DNA from: an uncultured Psychrobacter sp.
GTDB taxonomy: Bacteria; Pseudomonadota; Gammaproteobacteria; Pseudomonadales; Moraxellaceae
DNA: 64,000 nucleotides
Direction: 5' to 3'
Assembly (NCBI RefSeq): GCF_947500265.1
Contig: NZ_CANMRN010000002.1
Coordinates: forward strand, 124,001 to 188,000
How positions within the stretch are numbered: the stretch's first letter is position 1; every line of letters starts with the position of its first letter. The translations under genes and the position numbers were made by a program. This document shows positions 53,968 to 63,549 of this stretch, one piece after another. The notes beneath the pieces are model-generated. The model ran no database searches and was not told the origin of the DNA. It saw only the letters and a list, made by a program, of their open reading frames with translations.

Positions 53968-56118
53968 ATGAAATCAAATACTTTTAACTACAGTGTGCTT
54001 GCTGTCGGTGTTGCGGCTGTTATGGGTCTATCTACTGGAGCGATTGCTGCAACCCCTACTGGCGGCACTTCAGGCTCTTTTAATGTTACTAACAAAGCGA
54101 TAGCTTCTTATACAGTTGCAGGTAGTGATGCTCCACAGAGTGCAGAATCTAATGTCGTAACAGTCAACGTTAAAGAAACTGGCTCATTCTCTTTGATCTC
54201 AACAGTCGTTGATGACGTAAAGGATGATGACTTTGGTAAAGACCGTGCCATTAATGCGCAAGCGAGCTCAACAGTAGACTTTACCCATACACTAACTAAT
54301 GGTGGTAACGTTAACGACACTTACAAGATAACCCTTGCTAATGCAGGCGGTGATAACTTCGATTATAACCTTAGCAATAGTGTCATAAAGTATCAAAAGG
54401 TCAATGCTGCTGGCACCAACGTTGGTGGGGAAGTCATTATTGCTAATAACGACTCAATTGCGTTAGCACCAGGTGAAAAAGCTCTAATTACAGTTACTGC
54501 TCAAGCTGATACTAAGCGTGTTGCCGATGCTAACGGCATACTAACGGTGACAGCTGAAAGTACGTACTTAAAAGCGAACTCTGCAAATACAGCTCCTGCT
54601 AATTATACAGCCGTCAATACTGATAATGCATTAACTAAGACACCAATCTATGCGATTACCAAGTCAGCTACGACCAATCTTGGTAACAAAAACTTTGACT
54701 TAAACAATACCGAGGCTTTTGTTGACTACACTATTACTGTCAAAAACGAAGGTAATATCAGTGGTACTGCAATTAGCATCTCAGATGACCTACCATCAGG
54801 TTTAGTAGCGATAGCATCAGGACAGCAAAACTATAAAGCACCTTCTGTTGCAACATCTAATGGTAGTGCGGTGGGTACTGCTGTCCTCTCGAATAGTAAC
54901 AAAACAATCACTGTAGCCGGTCAAAACATCAAAGTAGGCGAAACTATTACAGTTACTTTCCGTGCGAAAAAGGCAGCTGATGCAACATCTAATAGCTTAT
55001 TTACCAACTATGCAGTTGTTAGAGATAATACTAATAGTGATGTAAATGCTAACACCCCTGATATCATCGATAGATCTGATGATGGTGTGACGCCAGGTGG
55101 CCTAACAGAAAGCACTTATGAAAATACAGCCACACCTCTAATAGGTAAGGATGACAATACCAACGCGACAGTAACAACGACTAATCAGACTCGTGCTATT
55201 GCTATCACCCCAGGTGCGAACAAAGAAGTGGCTTTAGTCACTCCTACAACTAACAATGAAGTTGCCAACACCTATACTTATACCATTACAAACAACGGTA
55301 CCGATATTACGGAAGCAGCAGGCACAGGTGATAATGATAGTTCTGTCAAACTTTCTATCAAGCCAACTGCGACTAGAAATAATGGCATTATCGATGATCC
55401 TAATATCAATATTACACGTGTATATGTAGATGCCAACAATAACGGTAAGTTTGACACGGGTGAAACTGAACTTGTAGGCGTAAACGGTATTTATGAGTTG
55501 AATGCGGCTACTCCATTTGTGACAGGCAGTACCACCAATCGCAAAGGCCTGGCTCCTGGCGAAAGTGTCAAAATTGGCGTGCAAGTTACCACGTCAGGTG
55601 AAGGTAGTAACGATCCAAACTCTCCACAAGCTAATGTAAACAACATAGGCGATTTTGAGACTTTGACACTATCTATTCAACCTAAGGGCCCAGTTAACGG
55701 TACCGCTGTACCTACTAGTACTTCTGATAATCCCTTGTCTACAACGTCTACTACGACCATGCAGGGTGTTAATCTGGCAAAATACCAAATAGCAGCTGAC
55801 TGCGGGGCAAATCCTGCTGTTAGCTCTGCTGCTTGGTCTATTAACAATGCAACAGCGACTGCTGCCCAATGTATCTTCTATAAGTTAGAAGCTAAAAATA
55901 CTTTTACCGATACTGCTAAAGTTATTAATAATCTTGTTGTATCAGATACATTAGACGACAAACTGACCTACCAAGCCAACAGTTTTTCAGCTTCGCCGAC
56001 AGCAACTAACCAATCTCTTGGTCAGACGATAAAGGTTACATTTGCAACGGTAAATGCTGGTACAACCGCTAACGTTGTATTCTCTGCAAAACCTTCACAA
56101 ACTGGTACTAATCAATAA
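53968..56118 (+). CDS. Large secreted DUF11-repeat surface protein (paralog B)
   Basis: Exported 716-residue paralog of the 50857 protein. The signal peptide ends GAIAA. The N-terminal module VTNKAIASYTVAG ... ESNVVTVNVKETGSFSL and the C-terminal Cys module (NLAKYQIAADC ... AQCIFYKLEAKN ... VVSDTL) match paralog A. Between them are DUF11-like repeats, including AISISDDLPSGLVAI, and an EF-hand-like loop DANNNGKFDTGE suited to calcium. The ATG at 53968 follows TTGGAGCATTAC; the GTG- or TTG-type frame extension upstream is not needed. It is part of the sigma-54 unit. Confidence 0.8.
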   Translation: MKSNTFNYSVLAVGVAAVMGLSTGAIAATPTGGTSGSFNVTNKAIASYTVAGSDAPQSAESNVVTVNVKETGSFSLISTVVDDVKDDDFGKDRAINAQASSTVDFTHTLTNGGNVNDTYKITLANAGGDNFDYNLSNSVIKYQKVNAAGTNVGGEVIIANNDSIALAPGEKALITVTAQADTKRVADANGILTVTAESTYLKANSANTAPANYTAVNTDNALTKTPIYAITKSATTNLGNKNFDLNNTEAFVDYTITVKNEGNISGTAISISDDLPSGLVAIASGQQNYKAPSVATSNGSAVGTAVLSNSNKTITVAGQNIKVGETITVTFRAKKAADATSNSLFTNYAVVRDNTNSDVNANTPDIIDRSDDGVTPGGLTESTYENTATPLIGKDDNTNATVTTTNQTRAIAITPGANKEVALVTPTTNNEVANTYTYTITNNGTDITEAAGTGDNDSSVKLSIKPTATRNNGIIDDPNINITRVYVDANNNGKFDTGETELVGVNGIYELNAATPFVTGSTTNRKGLAPGESVKIGVQVTTSGEGSNDPNSPQANVNNIGDFETLTLSIQPKGPVNGTAVPTSTSDNPLSTTSTTTMQGVNLAKYQIAADCGANPAVSSAAWSINNATATAAQCIFYKLEAKNTFTDTAKVINNLVVSDTLDDKLTYQANSFSASPTATNQSLGQTIKVTFATVNAGTTANVVFSAKPSQTGTNQ

Positions 56119-56131
56119 ATAATTCAATCTA

Positions 56132-56167
56132 TTTATCTATGAGTAGTAAATGCTACTCATAGATAAA
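56132..56167 (+). repeat. 15-pair intercistronic hairpin 1
   Basis: TTTATCTATGAGTAG (56132-56146) / CTACTCATAGATAAA (56153-56167) is a perfect stem with a 6-base loop, 13 bases after the paralog B stop. No T-run follows. It may be an RNA-processing or stabilising element, or a partial terminator. Confidence 0.75.
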
Positions 56168-56169
56168 CG

Positions 56170-56210
56170 CTCTAGCTTGACCTAATCGATTTTGATGAAC
56201 CAAGCTAGAG
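56170..56210 (+). repeat. 10-pair intercistronic hairpin 2
   Basis: CTCTAGCTTG (56170-56179) / CAAGCTAGAG (56201-56210), perfect, with a 21-base loop. It follows hairpin 1 directly and precedes the barrel protein gene by about 45 bases. Confidence 0.7.
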
Positions 56211-56253
56211 AGTTACTACCCTACTCTTCTATGTTTTATTGGATAAGCGACAT

Positions 56254-59200
56254 ATGACTCTATCTATCATGACACCGTCTAATCGTACTACGTTGCATAC
56301 AGCGAAGATCTCTGCGCTGACGGCTGCAATGTTGCTTATGCAATCAAATATGGCTTTTGCTGCGCCAAATGCTCTTGTACAAACTATCCATAACATTGCT
56401 AATGCAGATTATGCTGTTGAGTCTCTCAAACAAAACGGCATTTCAAATCAGGTAGAGACCAAAGTATCAGATCTACCTGAATATGGTATTAGTTTGACTC
56501 AGCATGCTTTACGTACAGTCATGCCTAATACACAGGTAAGTTGGGTCAACGTACTGAGTAACACCAGCTATAGTGATCAGACTGTTGAATTGACACTTGC
56601 TATATCACCAACTTTTTCTAATTTAAAAGTCTATCAAGACCTTAATAATAACGGAGAAGTCGATTCAGAAGATCGACAAATCATGCTCGATAACCTGAGC
56701 GCTCAGATCAAACTGGGTCAGAGTGAGAGTATTCAGCTTATCGTACAGGCTCTATCAGATGCCGAGGGTGAAGATGGCGATACCGCTGATGTAAAGATTG
56801 GCGCTATCATACTAGAAGATCCATCAATAGCAGCTGTCGAAGCAATTGACAGACTGGTTATTGTTGAACCTAAAATCAACTTTACCACGCCTCAATTTGA
56901 CGGTACTAAAACTACCTCACAAATCGGCGACAACGTTTATATTGATGCCAGTTACGCGCAGTGTAATGTACAATCTGATAAGCCTGATCAAGTATGGATT
57001 ACTGTTAAGTCGCCAATGACTGGTGATACCTACTCTCTTAAAGGAATTGAAACTGGTAATAATACAGGCAAATATCGTCTAACTGCACCGACACAAAACA
57101 ACGCCAATGCTATTAATGATAAGTTCATTCAGACATTAGCTAACGATACTTTAACTGCTAGTCTAGAAGCGTGTATTGCTCCTTCTGTTGGTACAGATGC
57201 TGATCAGCTACCAAGTAATAGCGATTTTACTGTAGTTATCGAGGATCTGAGTTCTCAAGTAAGTATCATTGATAATAGTGCCAGTTTGGTTGTCACGAAA
57301 GAAAGTGATGTCAAAACTGCAGAGCTTGGTGATTATGTCAGCTATACCATCGATATTACCAATAACGGCAAATCGACTGCTTACGATGTACAACTAAAAG
57401 ACGCTTTACCGCGTGGTTTCGACTACGTTGAGAACAGTGTACGTGTTAGCCCAACGACTAATCTTGATATCAATCAAGCACAGACTACCGAGTTTAAAGC
57501 TGATGGTAAATATCAGGTATTGAACTTAGGAAACATGGCAGTTGGCGAAAGTAAAAAAGTTACTTATCGTGTGCTCATCGGTGCGTCATCGCTAGGCGGC
57601 GATGGTATTAACCGCGCTACCGCAGTTGCTAGAAATGACCAAGGTCAAAGCGTAGGCTCAAGAGAAGCGCAGTGGAAGATTGATGTAGAGCGCGGCGTGA
57701 TGAATACTGATGGTATTATCGTCGGTAAGGTCTATCACGATATCAACCGCGACGGCATTCAGCAAAAAGAAGACGGCGAGCTTGGTGTCGCTGGTGTACG
57801 TATCTACATGGAGAACGGCAACTTCATCGTGACTGATCCTGAAGGTAAATATAACTTCTATGGTATCAGTGCTAAAACACATGTACTAAAGGTCGATCGT
57901 ACTACTATTCCTAGAGAAACTGAACTGGTTACTCAAAGCAATCGCAATGCTGGTGATGCCGGTAGTCGTTTTGTTGATTTGAAATACGGCGAATTGCATC
58001 GTGCGGATTTTGCAATCGTTGGTGGTATGGCAGATAGCACTGAGCGCTTAAACGCTGAGCTAATTGCTCGTAGCAAGTCAGTAGGTGCTAAGAACGATAC
58101 CCTTGAGCAAGCTATCAAGACTGAGCTAACACTAGAGCCAGACTATGATACCGACAATACTGACAATGTAGATGCTAGTGGCTGTAACATCAATGGTGAC
58201 TTAGACCTTGGTAATAGCTGTGATTCAGCTATCGTTAACGACATGGTCAATCCAGCAGATAGCCATGTTGATATGACGGTGACCACTGTTGCGCCGCCAG
58301 TAGAGAAAGAGCTCGAAGAATACTTGAAAGAAGTGGCGAGTAATAATGTTGCCTTCATTAACCTCAGCGAAGGTCAGCAACTTAGCACGTATAAACAAAT
58401 GGTCCAAGTTCAGGCACCACTAGGCTCAACTTTCACCTTGTATGCCAATGGCAAGCCAGTATCAGAACAGAAGATCGGTAAAACTGCTGAGCAGAAAAAG
58501 CAGAGTGTTGTAGCTTTCGATTACTATGCTGTTGATTTACAACGTGGTAAAAACTCCTTACGCGGTGTTGCGACTGATATAAATGGTCAGGTCATCTCTG
58601 AGCAAACGATCAAGGTATTAACGCCTGATAGCTTACAAGCTATCGATTACCGTACTCAAGCACAGTTAGTACCAGCTGATGGCATTAGTGAATATCAGGT
58701 AGTTATTAGTCTAAAAGATCGTGATGGTCGTCCATATATTGCATCAACTCCGATTACTATCGATACGAATATCGGCCGAGTTAATCTAAAGGATAGCAGT
58801 AAAGACCAATCTGGTACTCAAGTAATCGTATCTGGTGGTGAGCTATTAATACCCGTAACTGCACCTAGCGTACCAGGTAAGGGCGAGCTAGTAATTGACA
58901 CTGGTAGCAGCAAACAAATCATTCCGTTACAGTTTACAGCTCAACTACGTCCACTACTTGCTGTTGGTATTGTAGAAGGTGCTATTTCTCTAAAAGACTT
59001 TGATGGTAGCAGCATTACCGATGCTCAAGGTGCATTTGAACAAGAGCTAAATGACTTTGCTGGTAATGATGATTACACAGCTTCTGGTCGTGCCGCGATG
59101 TTCCTCAAAGGAAAAGTACGCGGCGACTATCTGCTAACACTTGCATATGATAGTGATAAAAAAGGCGAGCGTTTATTCCGTGATATCGAGCCTGGCGAAT

Positions 59201-61572
59201 ACTATCCTGTCTATGGCGACTCATCAGCCAAAGGCTTCGATGCGCAGTCTACTAGCAAGCTTTACGTGCGCCTTGATAAAGGTCGCTCGTTCGCTATGTA
59301 TGGTGATTTGAAAACGCAAATTGATAACGATGAAAGTATCAAGCTTGGTCAATACAACCGTACATTAACTGGTCTAAAAGCTCAATTTGAAGATAGCAAC
59401 ACTCGTGTTACTGCCTTTTTAGCAGAGACCAGTACTAGCCAACGGGTAAATGAGACTCGCGGTTTGGGCATTTCAGGCCCATATCCATTGGCTGAGAACT
59501 TCGATGCGGTATTAGAAAACTCTGAAACGGTTGAAGTTATTACTCGTGACGCCAACAACCCTGGGCTTATTATCAATCGTGAGACGCTTACTCGCTTTGC
59601 TGATTATGAGATTGACCCAATCAGCCGCAGCTTATTCTTGACGGCACCGATTGCTAGTCAAGACATTGAAGGCAACCCTATCTATATCCGTGTCACTGTA
59701 GAAGTTGATGAAGGCGGTGAAGATTACTTCGTCGGTGGTATTGCAGCGAAGCAGCAACTAACGAACAAAGTCGCCATCGGTGGTAGCTATGTGAATAGCG
59801 ATGACCCACTGAACAAAGAAGAGTTGGCTAGTGTTAATAGTGTTGTTAAATTCAATGATAAGCTAAAGCTGGTCGCTGAATATGCGATGAACAAAGCTGA
59901 GAACCCAAATTTTCAGTCAAGTAATCAAATCAACGCGACAGAATTGACTGATAGTGATGTTGAAGGTAACGCACTACGTATTGAGCTTGATTTTGATAAT
60001 AAGAAAAATACGCGAGCTAAAGCTTATTATAATGATGCTGATGAAGGTTTCGTCACTGGTGCATCACCGCTTACTGCTGGACGTACTGAATCTGGTGTAG
60101 AGGTTACTCATACTCTAAATGATAAGAAAACTGCTCTTAAGTTAGAAGGCATACGCACAGAAGAGCATACTACTGACGCTAGCCGCGAAGGCGTGCAAGC
60201 AAGCGTTGAGCATCGTTTAAGTGAAAACATCGTTGGTGAAATTGGGGTTCGTTATTACAAACAAGACGCGACTGCTGCCTCACGTAATACTCAAGCAGCG
60301 ACAGACGTTGTAGATATTACAGACGACACTCTGTTTAATGATGACATCATCAATCAGTCAGCGTTAAGTAGTGTTAGTGACGCTGAAGAAGATATTGAAG
60401 GTACGACTGTTCGTGCTCGTATTACCTCTCGTCTACCTAAGTTGAATAACAGCTTGGTATTTGCAGAGTATGAGCAAGATATCGAAAACAGCTCACGTAA
60501 TGCAACTTCTATCGGTGGTGAGACACCGCTCGGAAATCTAGGTCGACTATACGCACGTCATGATTTGATTAATAGCCTATCTGGTACTTATGGTCTTGAT
60601 GATACAGATGAGCGTCAACGTACCACTGTTGGTTTTGACGCGACTTACATGAAAGATGGTAAGGTTTATAGCGAATACCGCATGCGTGACGCCATCAGTG
60701 CACGTGAGGCAGAAGCAGCTATTGGTCTAAAAAACAAGTGGTATGTTCAAGAAGGTCTAACTTTAAATACGTTATTTGAGCGTGTTGAATCTCTGGAAGG
60801 TGAAGAAAGTAACACTGCAACAGCGGCAGGTATCGGTGTTGAATATCTTGCAAAAGAGAATTATAAAGCATCAGGACGTTTTGAAAAACGTTGGGGCGAA
60901 ACAAGTGATACGCTACTTGGTAGTGCTGGTATCGCCTATCGCTATACTGATGAGGTTACCTTCTTAGCCAAAGATATCTATTCACGCACTGACTATAGTG
61001 ATGGTGATCGCACTATCAATCGTTTTCAGCTAGGTGCTGCGTATCGTGACTACGATAGCAATCAGTTAGATATGCTTGCAAAATTCGAATATCGTTTGGA
61101 TGATAATAATACTGGCGATGACGCTTATCAAAAAGACACTATGGTTTGGTCATGGAATGGTAATTACCATCCTACGCGTCCTTTAACGTTGTCTGGACGT
61201 TATGCTGGTAAGTATACAGAATACGAAGCAGACAGCTTAACTAGCAATAATACGGCTCACGCTGTTTATGGCCGCGGTCTTTATGACATCAGTGAGCGTT
61301 GGGATATTGGTTTACAAGCAGGTACTTACTGGAATGATCAGGCGAATGACTTGGCTTATATGCTTGGTGCAGAAGTGGGTTATAGCCCAATGACCAACCT
61401 TTGGTTATCACTTGGTTATAACTTCATGGGCTTTGAAGATGAAGATATTGCTTATGACGACAGTACTCAGCAAGGTGCTTACTTTAGATTGCGCTTTAAG
61501 TTCGATGAAGACTTATTTAAACGTGAAGACCCACGTAAGAACCAACGTCTAAGCAGCAATTCTGCATTTTAA
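56254..61572 (+). CDS. Giant outer-membrane beta-barrel protein with DUF11, SdrB-like and Ig-like domains
   Basis: Exported protein of about 1772 residues (start ATG 56254, or ATG 56269). The signal peptide ends MAFA. Then come: an N-terminal module like those of paralogs A and B (IANADYAVES); a region with the EF-hand-like loop DLNNNGEVDSED; a DUF11 domain near residues 340-450 (LVVTKESDVKTAELGDYVSY); an SdrB/carboxypeptidase-regulatory-like domain (VGKVYHDINRDGIQQKEDGE); and invasin-like Ig segments with ISLKDRDGRPYIASTPI. From about residue 950 to the end, alternating aromatic and polar strands (RDIEPGEYYPVYGDSS, YFRLRFKF) form a large barrel ending in Phe. It likely anchors or exports the smaller DUF11 proteins. 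TonB box and plug are not evident. Confidence 0.78.
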   Translation: MTLSIMTPSNRTTLHTAKISALTAAMLLMQSNMAFAAPNALVQTIHNIANADYAVESLKQNGISNQVETKVSDLPEYGISLTQHALRTVMPNTQVSWVNVLSNTSYSDQTVELTLAISPTFSNLKVYQDLNNNGEVDSEDRQIMLDNLSAQIKLGQSESIQLIVQALSDAEGEDGDTADVKIGAIILEDPSIAAVEAIDRLVIVEPKINFTTPQFDGTKTTSQIGDNVYIDASYAQCNVQSDKPDQVWITVKSPMTGDTYSLKGIETGNNTGKYRLTAPTQNNANAINDKFIQTLANDTLTASLEACIAPSVGTDADQLPSNSDFTVVIEDLSSQVSIIDNSASLVVTKESDVKTAELGDYVSYTIDITNNGKSTAYDVQLKDALPRGFDYVENSVRVSPTTNLDINQAQTTEFKADGKYQVLNLGNMAVGESKKVTYRVLIGASSLGGDGINRATAVARNDQGQSVGSREAQWKIDVERGVMNTDGIIVGKVYHDINRDGIQQKEDGELGVAGVRIYMENGNFIVTDPEGKYNFYGISAKTHVLKVDRTTIPRETELVTQSNRNAGDAGSRFVDLKYGELHRADFAIVGGMADSTERLNAELIARSKSVGAKNDTLEQAIKTELTLEPDYDTDNTDNVDASGCNINGDLDLGNSCDSAIVNDMVNPADSHVDMTVTTVAPPVEKELEEYLKEVASNNVAFINLSEGQQLSTYKQMVQVQAPLGSTFTLYANGKPVSEQKIGKTAEQKKQSVVAFDYYAVDLQRGKNSLRGVATDINGQVISEQTIKVLTPDSLQAIDYRTQAQLVPADGISEYQVVISLKDRDGRPYIASTPITIDTNIGRVNLKDSSKDQSGTQVIVSGGELLIPVTAPSVPGKGELVIDTGSSKQIIPLQFTAQLRPLLAVGIVEGAISLKDFDGSSITDAQGAFEQELNDFAGNDDYTASGRAAMFLKGKVRGDYLLTLAYDSDKKGERLFRDIEPGEYYPVYGDSSAKGFDAQSTSKLYVRLDKGRSFAMYGDLKTQIDNDESIKLGQYNRTLTGLKAQFEDSNTRVTAFLAETSTSQRVNETRGLGISGPYPLAENFDAVLENSETVEVITRDANNPGLIINRETLTRFADYEIDPISRSLFLTAPIASQDIEGNPIYIRVTVEVDEGGEDYFVGGIAAKQQLTNKVAIGGSYVNSDDPLNKEELASVNSVVKFNDKLKLVAEYAMNKAENPNFQSSNQINATELTDSDVEGNALRIELDFDNKKNTRAKAYYNDADEGFVTGASPLTAGRTESGVEVTHTLNDKKTALKLEGIRTEEHTTDASREGVQASVEHRLSENIVGEIGVRYYKQDATAASRNTQAATDVVDITDDTLFNDDIINQSALSSVSDAEEDIEGTTVRARITSRLPKLNNSLVFAEYEQDIENSSRNATSIGGETPLGNLGRLYARHDLINSLSGTYGLDDTDERQRTTVGFDATYMKDGKVYSEYRMRDAISAREAEAAIGLKNKWYVQEGLTLNTLFERVESLEGEESNTATAAGIGVEYLAKENYKASGRFEKRWGETSDTLLGSAGIAYRYTDEVTFLAKDIYSRTDYSDGDRTINRFQLGAAYRDYDSNQLDMLAKFEYRLDDNNTGDDAYQKDTMVWSWNGNYHPTRPLTLSGRYAGKYTEYEADSLTSNNTAHAVYGRGLYDISERWDIGLQAGTYWNDQANDLAYMLGAEVGYSPMTNLWLSLGYNFMGFEDEDIAYDDSTQQGAYFRLRFKFDEDLFKREDPRKNQRLSSNSAF

Positions 61573-61585
61573 TTGATTGATACTA

Positions 61586-61623
61586 ATGATACTGTCGTAA
61601 GTACAACCTTATGACAGTATCAT
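61586..61623 (+). repeat. 16-pair intercistronic hairpin 3
   Basis: ATGATACTGTCGTAAG (61586-61601) / CTTATGACAGTATCAT (61608-61623) with one G-T pair and a 6-base loop, just after the barrel gene. It has no T-run. It could protect or partly terminate the mRNA before the last gene. Confidence 0.7.
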
Positions 61624-61727
61624 GCTTGTCTTATGATGAATTATTTTGTCATTCAATAAACAACTAAGTCAGCCCTAGTAATGGTAAATAATACCAACGT
61701 TTATTACCTTAACATAAGGTTTACACC

Positions 61728-62504
61728 ATGTTTGATTCAGCCATCAAAGCAGCACCTTTCAAGCGCTCAGTATGCGTTACACTGTCAGCTTTATTTTCGT
61801 TAACCTTTATACAACCAGCTTTAGCTAAGAGTGAGACTGTCCAAGTGGCTCACTCAATTAGCATGGCTGAATACTGCCGCGATGATAGTCAGACTCAAGT
61901 ACGCTCTTATAGATATCAAAGCGAACAACAGCGCCTGTTAAATTGTATGGTCACGCAATTAAAACCCTATCAGCAAAAAGACAAGACAGCAGCTCAACAG
62001 TATTTCGCTTATAAAGCGCAAGCGTGGTTGAACTATGCTATTCATCAAGACAGTATGAATAGCCGCTCATCTGCTGGTCAAGTTGCGTTAGAAATGGCAG
62101 ATCCTATATTGCAAGCGCTAGATAATGATACGTTACAAGACTTGGGCTTGCATCAAGATATTCCGTCTACCTCTGCTCTAATGCGTCCTGATCTATGGGC
62201 AACTTTAAGCGCACTTAAAGACGGCGATGGCATAGCATCAGCACCACGTGAGATGGCATTTAGTGAAGTGGCTTTAATTTGGGCAGCAACCAATCAATGC
62301 GCACGAGGCTGGCGCGAATCTAGCATGCATTTTCGCATGGCTGATCGCTGGCTTGAACAAGCCCGCGAAGCTTATGTCAATGCCAATAACTCACAGACCA
62401 ATGTAGCGCTAGAGAAGTCAATAGCCAGTTATCATAAACAGTACTCGCCTTTAGACGCGAGCGATGATACTTGCCGTGGACAAGATTTGACGTCTAACCG
62501 TTAG
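61728..62504 (+). CDS. Small secreted helical protein, last gene of the surface cluster
   Basis: A 258-residue exported protein, not recognised. The signal peptide ends QPALA. The mature part is mostly alpha-helical (Ala/Gln/Glu-rich, EQQRLLNCMVTQLKPYQQKD, AQQYFAYKAQAWLNYA) with four cysteines, possibly two disulfides. No membrane span or lipobox. It may be a periplasmic partner of the barrel protein, judging only from its position 155 bases downstream. A terminator follows. Confidence 0.75.
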   Translation: MFDSAIKAAPFKRSVCVTLSALFSLTFIQPALAKSETVQVAHSISMAEYCRDDSQTQVRSYRYQSEQQRLLNCMVTQLKPYQQKDKTAAQQYFAYKAQAWLNYAIHQDSMNSRSSAGQVALEMADPILQALDNDTLQDLGLHQDIPSTSALMRPDLWATLSALKDGDGIASAPREMAFSEVALIWAATNQCARGWRESSMHFRMADRWLEQAREAYVNANNSQTNVALEKSIASYHKQYSPLDASDDTCRGQDLTSNR

Positions 62505-62571
62505 AATAGTCGCTGTTTTATTAAAAATATGACTTTCTATAACTTTCAATCTTATGCTAAAGACTAAACAT

Positions 62572-62601
62572 AAAAAAGCCGACATATTTGTCGGCTTTTC
62601 G
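62572..62601. terminator. Bidirectional terminator between the surface cluster and tetR
   Basis: Eleven-pair stem AAAAGCCGACA (62574-62584) / TGTCGGCTTTT (62589-62599), loop TATT, with A and T runs on both sides. It serves the convergent 61728 and TetR genes. Confidence 0.88.
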
Positions 62602-62619
62602 TGTTTAACTCAAGTTCAA

Positions 62620-63312
62620 TTAGCGGTTTTTACGTGGCAACTTTTCTGGTAGATAACAACGTAAATAAGCAATAAATGCTGTATTTGCTTCTTGGATATA
62701 CTCTTCAGTGATACTCTGATGACGGCGATAAGACAACGTAAAGATAGCATTTACGATGCTATAAGCAATCAATAAGGTATCTTGGATATCATGGAAGTTT
62801 GGCATCTCATAACGCTCTGACAAACGCTTATAGACCAGATCAACAATTTGATGATCCATATCCTCACCAAAGCTGTCACCTTCAAAATCAGGTGTATTGG
62901 TGTCATAGATAAGCTTGGCTTTTGTCTCATCGTTATGGAATATCGTAATACAACGATCGATAAGCGCCGTTAAATACCCTTGCCATCTATCATAGTTACC
63001 AATATCGACCGTCTCTACCATCTCTAATATTTCAATCGCATTCAAAAAACGCAATGCTAAAAATATTGCTTCAATATTCGGGAAAAAATGGTAAGCAGAA
63101 GCTCTTGGTATGCCCGCTTCTTCACACACAGCTGCTAACGTAATATCGTTAATAGCATGCGTTTCACTCAATTTTTTGGCACCAGCCAATAGTTTTTGAC
63201 GACGTGCACGGCCTTGCTGGCTAGTAAACTTAAACTTATTAGGTACAAGCTTTTTTGCCAATTCCGAATCTACCAACACATCTTCAATCTTTTCGTCTTT
63301 ATTATCACTCAT
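62620..63312 (-). CDS. TetR-family transcriptional regulator
   Basis: A 230-residue one-component regulator. After a charged, probably disordered N-terminus of about 30 residues, the helix-turn-helix is near residues 35-80 (ITLAAVCEEAGIPRASAYHFFPNIEAIF). The C-terminal ligand/dimer domain is helical. The ligand and targets are unknown. The upstream flank (63313-63549) holds no gene or clear operator. It is convergent with the surface cluster, so control of that cluster is possible but not shown. Confidence 0.9.
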   Translation of the reverse strand: MSDNKDEKIEDVLVDSELAKKLVPNKFKFTSQQGRARRQKLLAGAKKLSETHAINDITLAAVCEEAGIPRASAYHFFPNIEAIFLALRFLNAIEILEMVETVDIGNYDRWQGYLTALIDRCITIFHNDETKAKLIYDTNTPDFEGDSFGEDMDHQIVDLVYKRLSERYEMPNFHDIQDTLLIAYSIVNAIFTLSYRRHQSITEEYIQEANTAFIAYLRCYLPEKLPRKNR

Positions 63313-63549
63313 TGTGAATCTCTTAATGTTGCGCCCTATTTTATAAATATAATCTTCATTGAATAGTATTTATCCTCAGATAAAGGATGGTTGACTGTCA
63401 GCTAAAATATAAAGCCTGTATGGTCACTACCCTATTCAATGCAGAGGCATCATAAACGCTTGCACATTATCAAGCAAGGGACATGAATAGGTTAAAAAAT
63501 AATACTACGATCAGCAATTTAATAGAGCTAACCGTCTAATTTTATAAAG

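Noticed and set aside
55234..55869. Minus-strand frames of 66-116 codons inside the paralog B gene
   Set aside because: They are shadows of the Thr/Asn/Ala codon pattern, without start signals or domain character.
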